From Pararge aegeria (Eukaryota; Arthropoda; Insecta; Lepidoptera; Nymphalidae), in NCBI RefSeq assembly GCF_905163445.1, contig NC_053200.1, positions 9,672,001 to 9,736,000 of the forward strand: DNA of 64,000 bases. The letters run 5' to 3'. The notes beneath the pieces were generated by a model, which saw only the letters and a list, made by a program, of their open reading frames with translations, searched no databases and was not told the origin of the DNA. Of the stretch, positions 45,495 to 57,400 are shown piece by piece. Both the position numbers and the translations under genes were made by a program. Position 1 is the stretch's first letter. Each line of letters begins with the position of its first letter.

Positions 45495-48400
45495 GTAAGT
45501 AGTTTAAATTAATATAAAAGATGTAATAAAGCAAACCTTCAGAGAAGTACACTAATATTATCATTGACTAAAATATATATATACTTGACTATAATAAATA
45601 TGTCAGGCTTGAAATCTAAACTCCACAGCCTTTTTACTGCTGCCTTGTTATTATAATTATTAAATTATAGTTAAATAAACATATACAAAGTGTATTAAAA
45701 TCTGTAGACACTCATGACCACGGGTAAAAAAACCCTTAGCAAGTCTGCTAACCAATTTATGCTATAAATTATTATTCATTTTTATATTGTCAGTTCTGCT
45801 TAGAATAAGAATAAACAATCTTATTTGAACTATATTTAAGGTCTAACTACTCAAAATTTTGGAAAACCATTTTGATAATGCATCCAATTCCTTTCTTGAT
45901 AATATAATCAATTCTTGATGATAATGCCATCTATGATCTATTTGAATAAAGAAATCTTTTATTTTTGCATCAACGAAAATCTTCTTACCCTAGTGGCGTG
46001 CATAGAGGGTATGCACAGGGTACGCAGATAATATAAAATGAAGAAAATCTCCAGTACAAGTTTTAAATACTTAAGGATAGGCATTGTAAAGTTATAAAAA
46101 GCCTACCCTTAAGTATTCATACCTCTTATTGGAGATTGCCTTCATTTTTTATCTTATGCATACCCTGTGCATTCCTTTTATGCACACCACTGCTAACCAC
46201 ATACTACAAAGACAATTTCTCTCTTACATTACCGTAAAACTTGTACATCATCTTGATAATTTATATATCACACCAGGCCAGGACTACATCCAAGCAAGGT
46301 ATTGCAATTTTTTGTATTTTTTGTAATTTTATTTCAATCCCATGTAATTATTTTAGTTCTTACAAAATATTGTAAAACCAAATAAGCACAATTGTTGTAA
46401 GACTTTAATCACTGTGGTGCTAATTTATTTTACACTAAACCTGAGTTAAAACCTTATAATTTTTATATTAAATTTAAGCCTAGGCTTAAAACAGGTAACA
46501 TTATGCAAATGATGAGATTATTATTAAAGATGTGTCTTTAGTTAGTAGCTAGGGTTTAGTTTTAAACTCAATAAGCACCAGTGTCTCACAGATCAGTTTA
46601 CCCACCTGCATGGTAGGACATTAGTCATTCTCTATTCTGACTCTTCTATGAGGGTAGAGCCTCTGCCCAGTAGTCAAACATAAAAAGGTGGAGGATGATC
46701 TTCATGTAGAAGTGTCAATTATGCAAGGTTTGAACTCCTAGTGTTTCTAAATTATTGTCATCTTCAAACCACAATCATTACCATTTTTTAACATACTATT
46801 ACAAGCAAGACCTCCACTGCAATCACACTTATTAAGTTAGTGATGATGGACTTTAAGATTGTAGCAGGCTACCTGTCAGGTATGTCAGTTATATTTAACC
46901 CATATCCCTATGGTTCCCACAATGCAGAATTCCTTGATGGCATGTCTTAGTTGGTAGAGTGGTAACTAGCAACAGCCAAATTAAAAAAATATAAATTGAC
47001 AAATTGCACTGCGGGCAATGGAATCCAGGGCCTCCCACTTATAAGACCACACTCACTACTGCGCCAGGAAGATTGTCAAAAAGATCTAAATATTGCAAAA
47101 ATCGTTAGATGTGTCAAGCAATAGATCCTCTTTGTTTGCACAATTGGTTGGTATTATGCTGACAATTACCATCTTTATTAGCATAATAATGCTAAAGTTA
47201 TTTTTGGAGTATGGATTGTACCATGTCTACATAACAATGCTTAGTCAATGCTTTGTCATGATTATCTATTCAAGAACATCTTCATAAGATAAGAATGCTA
47301 ATTCTTAACAATGTGTTTTGAATGACTGCTTTAAGTAGTAGGATTATCATCTATGGTTTATGTAAGATAATTTATTGACTGTTCAGTATTAAAACAACTA
47401 ACGGTTCCCCGCGAATTCATCCGTGTGCGACTTCTTTACTTTCTAAGCATCATAACTATACATATTCAAGTAAAACTACCTATAGCTAAACTTCAATTAA
47501 TTAAACGCCACATAATTTATACGCCCATTAACGCCGGCTATTCAGCACTGAAAAGCCAAAATGATCCTGTAAGAAAAAAATATCGAACGGTTTCATCATC
47601 AGACTTTAACAGCCGTTCTAATTATTCGTAAATAAAGGTGGCACTGAGCGGTTTTCTGGTGGAATAGTCGACTGGGTTGAATGACCGCTCATATTCCATC
47701 TCTAACTTGAAGCCAAGCGTGGTTAAAGGGGCCACGTTTTTAAGTTTCACGTAAGAGAAACTGTCCAACTCCATTTGATATACTCCGGAATTAATTTGTT
47801 CGAAAGAAAGGAGTACCGTCCGAAATCAGCTATATCGCTACCGGTATTTTAACCTTGGGAATAATATCCTAGACAAGAAAAAAAAATTTAGTAATGATAT
47901 TGTCCGCAGTGTACCTCATCAACAGAGTTATAAATTGTCCACAAATGCCTCCATATCAGAGATGCAAAGAGAAAAGGAGACATTTCAAGATTTTCTTCCA
48001 GGCATTATTGATTCATTGATGACAAAGTCGAAGTTTGCTGGCATACCTGAAGTAGCTGAGTGGACCAAAGAGGTATATCCTAATAAAACAACATTAGATT
48101 TGTAATTTAAAATTGGTTCAGGCATCTGTATCATCCCTTGCAACCACAGGAAAACTTGTTAATTATAATAATTTAAGAAAAGAAATAGATATTATTAACA
48201 TTTCATAAACCATTGTTTTATGTGTGCGCTTGCGATAGTTAGTTACAATTTTACAGATATAATACAGTGTGAAGCAGATTTAATAGTTTTTGCATACTTA
48301 GCGTATCACGTAGGTACCTATATTAAGGACCTGCTCAAATATATTTGAATGCGTAAAAAATATTCGTAACTAATGTAACTAATTTTATAAATTTTAAGTA

Positions 48401-51400
48401 TAACTTACGTATACTCAAGTTTTTTTACTTTATTTGATGGTGATAATTGTGTCGTGTGGAGAGGGCAGATCGGAATACAGTCGTCACCGCCGCTCCTTTT
48501 CCCGCGGGTGTCGTACAAGGCGACTTAGGGAATATAACGGAAGTGGCGTCCTATTTTAATCATCAAAGTACCAAGATCACCTACCCTTCCGCCCAACGTG
48601 GTGATTATTCGTTAGCCTTCCGTAGGGAGTGCCCTCTAGCCATGCAGTGGAATGTTGGAGCTATTAATAAATTGTGTGAACCGTGTTGTGGATCTAGCTG
48701 CGTTCAACCACCTTAGTTTGCAGTTTTTTTGGTACCAAATCGATCGCTAATTGGTTCAGAATACTCTTTTGCATTTAATAGTTTCTATTTTCATTTTTAG
48801 GTTCTACAGTACAACTTGCAAGGGGGCAAAAAAACAAGGGGTCTAACAACAACGTATGCATATGAAACATTGGAAAGTCCCGAAAATATTACCGAGGAAA
48901 CTATCAAAGTTAGCAGAGCTATGGGCTGGTGTGTTGAAATGGTAAAAAAATTGTTTGTTTTAAGTGTTTGTATTACGGATATTGGGGCGCCAAGGAGCGG
49001 AGACTCCAACGAGTAACGCAGCGTTGGCAGAACCCCTCTTTCTAGACAAATGACATAAATAGAGTTGACTGTAGCCCAAGACTGTAGCCCGATAACCCTA
49101 CTCATTTTATGTTAGTAAAATTCCGGCCTAACGAGCTTTATAATTAAACTCGAAACTACCGAAACATTTATACCAGGTATAGTTTACTTGTTCCTGTCCT
49201 CCTTTCACTATAGCAAAAACATCATCAACGTACCGTTCCCATTTCCTGATCTGCTGAATAGGTGCCGTTGAGATAGCTTGACCCTCGAAGTCTTCCACCC
49301 ACAAATTAGCAACCGCAACCGAACTACTTCCTTACACAGGATTTTTTTTTTGATTCCATACAATGCCGTAGTAAAGTGATATAGTGAATCACCTCCACAT
49401 ATTTCCTATTAATCACCTCCAAACAGTAATTGATAGGAACATTAGTGAAGAGTGTCTCGACATCGAAACTCAGCATGCATCCATCTTCCTGAACCTTCAG
49501 ATCCTGCAGGACGTGCACGAAATGACGATAATCTTTGTGACACGCTGTGTCACACCATAGGTTGTAGAATTGTACAGACATGCTTTGCCATTTCCTAAGT
49601 TGGAGAGTCTATCTGACTTACAATAGGACGTAGCGGTACTCCCTCATGTATTTCTGTAAGCCGTACAATTTTGGTGGTTTTATTTTATGAAGCCTTAACA
49701 AGATATGGATATTATTTATTAATTTATTATCGTTCCTATCGATTATAGATCGTTATGTTATATATATATCAGTTTTTCCTTTGTCTAGTTGCACGCGTAC
49801 TTTTTAGTAATGGACGACATAATGGATGGGTCGACGAAACGACGCGGCCTTCCTTGCTGGTACCTACAGCCGAACGTTGGCTTGGGGGCGATAAACGACT
49901 CTATATTAATAAACGCCTCCATATACGAGACGTTGAATGTGCACTGCGGAAATTTACCGCTATACCGTAACATTGTGGATCTTTTTAATGAGGTAGGTAA
50001 CATTTTTTCTACGATTTACACGTTATTTATTAATTAAATAACCCTTTTAATAATGTTAGCCCTACTATATTTAATTAATTGCGCTCTCTCAATCTCCATA
50101 CAGCTTAATCCACATTACACCTTGTTCATACTTACGCGAAGTCTATACCCGCCGTTGAAAAAATATTCGTTTTACTCACTGATGTAATCACAGAAGAACA
50201 TATAGAAACCTATTACACGGCTAGTCTTGAAGCATTAACCCACTATATTTTCGAACGGGTAACTAATTACTTCATACCATTTAGCATTTGACAGCAATTA
50301 TTTTACCTCTAATGTTCCAAACGCTTACCAAAAAATAGGAAAAATTGTGAGATAGCAGCATTTCGTGTAGTGCGTAACATACGCACTACACAACCATTTT
50401 CAATTTTTTTGAACTGCATGCAATAATGGCTCAATGATGGTTATCTATGTTCTTACTTCTGTGGATATAATGATAATTACTCACGAAGGTAAGATACAAT
50501 TTTGTCAGGTTTAAATCGTATTCTGTTCATAAGTGTGCAATGGTACTCAATTATTAACAATTATTATAATAATTATACAACTACCCTCCATAATATTTTT
50601 CACCATGATCTTCGCATTAATACCACTAATATAGATTGAGGCAGTTAAGTTTATATTAATATACAACCTCAAATTCTTGACGGATGTCTGTCTGTTACTT
50701 AGTTGAATATAAGACTATATACGACTCAAAGTCCAAGTCAAAGTCAAAGTCAAAAATATCTTTATTCAAGTAGGCCCATAGGTGGCACTTTTGATGCGTA
50801 CATAAGAATTACACGGTAGTGAGATGATGGCGATAACCACATTCGTAAACTTAAAACTAAAGCTACGAGGGTTCCAAACGCGTCCTGGTCTAAGAAGAAG
50901 CCCACAACAAACTTAGCCGGGTGTTTTTTTTTTGTTATCACCATCTCATAATGTCATTTTAAATCATTAGAAGAGCAACCTGGTTAGAGCAATAATTTAT
51001 ACCCAAGCTTTTTTATCGTTTACGTAGTCCTTTATACTATAATAGGACTTTTCTATCTTAATTGGTAAATAACATTTTTGTTCATAAGTAACCTATGGTC
51101 ACAATAATCACCAACTTTCCTAAATTATCAGCTTTCATTATTACCCTATGCTCATATAACTTCATTTAATAATTAAAATATTTGATTTGTAAATTTAACC
51201 TAAAATAAACTATGTAAAACTAAATAAAATCTAAAACGTCTTCGAAACCACCGCAGCGAGGCACAGTTCCTAAGATGCTGGCAGCATTGCACCTTTAGAT
51301 GGCCAAACTAATTCGTTGGCCAAAAACTGCCCGCTCTAGGATCACCGGTAGACTCGATGCTCATATTTATATATTTTTTTTTGTAATTACCTTATACGCA

Positions 51401-54400
51401 ATCACGATTAAATCAGTATATTTAATTTCAAGGCCATACTGTACACGTCTGTGGGACAACACCTCGACTACACGATGGCCCATCGAAACAAAAACGACTA
51501 CAGTCTTTTCACTGTAGAGAGATACAGTTCTATAGTGAAATATAAGACTGCGTACTACACGTACAAATTGCCTGTGTGCTTGGGACTTTTGCTGACCAAT
51601 AACGCAGACCCTGAAACACACAAGAGGGCGGAAGAAATATGCTTGGAGATTGGACATTTGTTTCAAATGCAGGTGAGATTTCAAGCTTGTTACGAGAGAT
51701 CAACGGTCTTTTGGAACTTAGTATTTTAAGTCTATGGAGCTGTGATAGCTCGTAGGACTTCTACTTCACTCTCGAGGGTTCAGTTCGAATCCCACCACAC
51801 CTTACTTAACAACCTAACTTTTCTTCTGGTTTTTTGAGTAAGTAAACGTTTGTCAAAAAAGTATCAGAAGTCCTGATGAAACGTTCAAATCCTGTGATTT
51901 CACATTTGAATCACACATCTAAAACGAGTGACAATAGGGTCATTTTACTTTTACGGTGTAAAGTTTGAATCTCGAAAACGACTCTTCGATTGCGAGCGAG
52001 GAAATCTCGGGCTAGGGCTAGGTCTAGTCTACAATATACCTACCACGCAAGATAGTTAAGACAAACTACATAATATATAATAAGTATATAAATGTCTAAG
52101 TGCAAATCTGTACGGCAAATAACTAAACAACATGATTTTATATAGAGCCGCGAATTTGTAAATATTTAAATTTGTGCCATAAAATCTTGAAGTCTTGTAT
52201 CAAGGCTTATTACGTAATCCATTGTAACCAACAGACATGCAAATTTTTCTTTTAAGTATGCGAGATTTATCTCTCCGTGGTCAAGTAGGGATCATCACAG
52301 TTGGGTTGCGGCAATTAAATAAATGAAAGGATTAAATATAAAATGCCTCCTCTGTTTAGAAAATAGTGGTTTTGTCTAACCTTCTCGGCACGGCGGCGGG
52401 CCCGTGTATACAACGTGTAAATGTAAACCAAAATAATAAAACCATAAGCCATATAGTTTTTGAGTAAACCACTGCCATAGTTTTTACTGACGGAAATCAG
52501 ATACAGCCTTAACATCACGTGCACGTTCTGTTACACGTTGTATATTATCTAATTAGGATATCATATCCACCCGCCCATGATCGTGGAGTGGATAAAAATG
52601 TGTGATAAGATACACATTTTGACCTAGCACCCTGAGGAAACTCTCTCAAACTGCAGCCTGCAGGGTGTTTCGTAGGATAAAAAGTTATAACACCTCAAAG
52701 TTCCAAACTAATTTCATCAAACAGGCGCATTATCGCATTTATAATATTAGTATATGTAGATTATTATTGGTGGATGATATTCGTAGTTTATGGCGATTTT
52801 TTTCTCTTCAAGAGCTCGTTAAGGCGGAAACTGTAGCAAAAACTTGCAACAGATCTGATAAGGATTCCAAATCCGCCGCATTAATTATAATTCTTTACGA
52901 ATATTAATGCTTAGACGGCCGAGCACGGACGGCAGCGACCCTGCTTTCTGAGTCCAAGGCCGTGGGTTCGATTCCCACAACTGGAGAGTGTTTGTGTGAT
53001 TTTCAGTGTCTGGGTGTTTATCTGTATATTATAAGTATTTATGTGTATTATATTCATAAAAAAATATCCATCAGCTATCTCAGTACCCAAAACACAAGCT
53101 ACGCTTTCCTTGGGGCTAGATGGCGATGTGTGTATTGTCTTAGTATATTTATTTATTTATTATTTATGTAAAATGTTACGAATATGAAGCCCAGGGCCCT
53201 CTATTTAGAGAAGTGCCCTGTGTCCAACAGTGGACGCTAATGCACTTGAATATGAAGGTTATTTCTCATTTTTAAGTAAACCCTCTAACCTTTATACACT
53301 TTTTAAAGTACACCGAACTCCCTGGCGCAACGGTAACGCTGTGTATTTAAGTAGGAGGTCCCTGGTTCGATTCCGGGCAGGGCCAATTTGGGAATTTATA
53401 ATTTCTGATTTTTTTCTGGTCTGGTCTGGTGGCAGGCTTTGGCCGTGTCTAGTTACCACCCTACCGACAATGAGATGCCGCTAAGCGATTTAGTGTTCCG
53501 TTGCAATGTCGTGTAGAAACCGATAAGGAGTATGACTACCATATTCCCTAACAGGTTAGCCAACAAATGCCATCGTGGGCAACTTGTAGTTTAATAAAGA
53601 AAGAGTGTTCTTTAACTTGAACAGTTTTTTTTTTTTTGGTCAACTTAAGAGTAAAACAATTAACGACAATTAGGTCACTCACCTCATCTCAAACCACACA
53701 GAGTTTATGTGACAAGGTATAGATTAATGATATTCATTTTAAAAACATTTTTTTTATTATTATTGAAGTTGCAATCACAACCCTACCAGTAGTCAGTACA
53801 CAACAGTTAGATAGCAAGTTTATGATTACAACTTGTACATATAGAGTTAAACTAAATACTTTGGTTCTTCGATAGATCTCATATCTGAATTGATCAAGTA
53901 GAGATACTCCGAGCTCGACATAGTTTTCCATAGGTTCGGTCTTCGCCGTAGTTATCAACCAAGGTTAATATCTTACCATCTCGTTATATTCATTTTGACT
54001 ACCTTGAATTTTAAATCTTGTGATGTGATGCTGTTAATCCTAACGATCCATTTTTCTATGGTTCGATAAATCTGAGTTATATCAACATCAAGCAATTATT
54101 TGAAGAAATAACAAAAAAATAAATAGGGTTATACAATAGGTTCTATTACGCTAGCTCAATTATATATATACACATCGAAAGGGTGAAAAAAACTAACTGT
54201 ATTGTGTATGCGACCTTTGTGAAAGGTTCGATATAAATAGAGAAAAGAATGGAGTTTCCAAATCCTATTTAACACATACCTGGGTCGTGAAAGAGAACTG
54301 TTGAATCACCTCCCAATTATTTAATAACAATTTGAGACGAGCGTTCATGTGTCATCTGCCTACATATGCGTTTTCTACGGCCCCTCATTGCTTTGTTATC

Positions 54401-57400
54401 GATTGTACCGTAAACGTTTCCAGTCTAGGTTTTACTGCTGGCTACGGCTGGATATGGGGACATCTGGTGAGATACCCAGTCTGGGGAAGCCCTGAACCTG
54501 TGCAATCGTCGCAGAGGTCTATGGAGGAAAAAGAGGAGGATTTTTGCAGTAGGAGAGCTTTTTCATTGCGACGGAGTGGTGGATCTATAACCCTCTCCTA
54601 CGAGAGTGTTGCCTACCCAAGCCTTGGGACAATAATAGACTGGAAAGATTCTTAACTACTGAATGTCAGTAGTGGGTTTTAATAATTTATTTCCATGGCT
54701 AAGTGAAACAGTTCTCCGACCGTCTTGATTCCGTTCCACTACCGTATATTTAGTAGCCAGGACTTCAAACGTTTATTTTCTCTTTTTCCTGCAATCTTCT
54801 TCATCATAATGGTTTGTAGCGGTGGGTACTAATCGTGACACAATATAAATATATAAATGTGTTTTGATACTGTCTAAGTTGCAAAATACCCTACTAATTT
54901 TATTTTAGTATTTGGGAAACCTAATTTGTTTTTAAGAGGAATGTGCAGTACTCTGACAAGTCGACAAAGCTATATATATAATATGTTATATTCTGTATCT
55001 ATATATATATATAATGAAAATGGTCTTCGTTTGAGGCTCAATCACGCCTAAACCACTGATCGTATCGACATGAAACTACCACCATTCGATGCGAAATTTT
55101 TCCTTGATGGTTTATGGCTATCTATTTTTTGAATTCCAACATTCCTTCATTTCTTTATTGCTGTTTTACTTTTATGAACATTTATCCCGCTAATAAAAAC
55201 AAAAGATAAGCATTTTCTCTTGATTCTTTTGTTTTCATGGATTTCAACAGAGTGTATTAAACGGATTATGGTTTTTTACATTCAGCTAAGAATCTACTCA
55301 CGGTAGTGGAGAACGGCTGGACCAATTGGGCTTTTTTTTATCTTCAGAATTGTCAGGAGAAAGTTTTGTATGTAAGAAAATTTTATAAAAGTCCGATAAA
55401 AAGTTAAAAATTTCGATGATAATCGAAGAATTCCCATCTATTCACTCACTCACCACGAAATCTCGGGAACCATAAGACTTAGAAACGTGAAACTTGGTAG
55501 GAATATTACTTTTGCTATTTAGAGGTCAGCTATGAATAGATTTTAAGAAATTCATTCCCCAAAGGGGATTGCGGGGGCGTTAACAATGAACAATTCCCGT
55601 TTTTAAACTATAGCTCCTATAGACTTCAAATTTGGTAGGAATCTTCTGTAAGAGGTGTAGAAATAGGCTATGAACGAATTTTTACGATAGCTCACCCCAC
55701 AGGGGGTTGCGGGGGTGGGTATTAACAATTAATATTTTTAATTTTCCAGCTAAAGCTCCTACAAGCTCCAAATTTTGTAGGAATTTTCTATAAGTGATGT
55801 AAAAATGATTTATTCTTTTATATATATATAATGAAAATGGTCTTCGTTTGAGGCTCAATCACGCCTAAACCACTGATCGTATCGACATGAAACTACCACC
55901 ATTCGATGCGAAATTTTTCCTAGATGGTTTATGGCTATCTATTTTTTGTATTCCAACATTCCTTCATTTCTTTATTGCTGTTTTACTTTTATGAACATTT
56001 ATCCCGCTAATAAAAACAAAAGATAAGCATTTTCTCTTGATTCTTTTGTTTTCATGGATTTCAACAGAGTGTATTAAACGGATTATGGTTTTTTACATTC
56101 AGCTAAGAATCTACTCACGGTAGTGGAGAACGGCTGGACCAATTGGGCTTTTTTTTATCTTCAGAATTGTCAGGAGAAAGTTTTGTATGTAAGAAAGTTT
56201 TAAAAAAGCCCGATAAAAAGTTAAAAATTTCGATGATAATCGAAGAATTCCCATCTATTCACTCACTCACCACGAAATCTCGGGAACCATAAGACTTAGA
56301 AACGTGAAACTTGGTAGTAATATTACTTTTGCTATGTAGAGGTCAGCTATGAATAGATTTTAAGAAATTCATTCCCCAAAGGGGATTGCGGGGGCGTTAA
56401 CAATGAACAATTCCCGTTTTTAAACTATAGCTCCTATAGACTTCAAATTTGGTAGGAATCTTCTGTAAGAGGTGTAGAAATAGGCTATGAACGAATTTTA
56501 CGATAGCTCACCCCACAGGGGGTTGCGGGGGTGGGTATTAACAATTAATATTTTTAATTTTCCAGCTAAAGCTCCTACAAGCTCCAAATTTTGTAGGAAT
56601 TTTCTATAAGTGATGTAAAAATGATTTATGAACAAATTTTACGATATCCCACCCCAAAGAAGATTGCTGGGGCGTTAACATTGAAAATTTTCAATTTCCA
56701 AGCGATAGCTCCTATAGACTCCAAATTTAGTGAGAGTGTTCTATATGTAATATAAAAATGATCTTCGAGCGGATTTTACAATGAATCACCTCCAATAAGG
56801 TTCGCGGGGGTGGGTGTTAACAATAAAAAATTTCAATTTCGAAATATAGCTTCTAAAAATTCTAAATATGGTAGGAATCTTTTATTATTCACATAAAGAA
56901 CATCTCAAAATGGATTTCAATAAAGTCTACTTCCGACAGGAATTGCGGGGGTGGGTGTTAAAATCTAAAATTTTTATTTCTAACCTGTAACTTCTACAGA
57001 CTCCAAATTTAGTGGGGATCTTCGTGTATGTAGGGATATTCGTGTATTTCCTTACAACAATCGTCTTTTTGGCAGCGGAGAAAAAGTCATTGAGAGGTTT
57101 CAAAAACTTAACTTTTCATGTAGCTATCCAATCAACGGACTAAGAATTTTACATTCATTTTACTTTTGCAGACTACATAACCGACGAATTCTTTTATTGC
57201 GGGATCGCGGAAATGTAACAGATTAAAATGAATGCATTTTCCAAGCACATGAGATGTGGAAAAGAAATTTAGTTACTTATTCCAATAGAATTCATAAAAA
57301 ACATGCACAATTAATTTTCTTTAAAAAATTGATGTCACGGAGAAAATTTTAGTTAACAGAAAATTCGTCGCACTTGAACTTAGACAGATTTCAACTTCAC

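Noticed and set aside
51367..51684. 105-codon minus-strand ORF
   Set aside because: Antisense shadow of FPPS2 exon 5.
52962..53171. 69-codon plus-strand ORF with CLGVYLYIISIYV
   Set aside because: The same peptide arises from every SINE-A body (e.g. 23859-24110); it is repeat sequence.
53318..53400. tRNA gene (A box GGCGCAACGG, B box GGTTCGATTCC)
   Set aside because: It is followed by the SINE-B body and shares its sequence with six other copies; no clean acceptor-stem pairing was seen.
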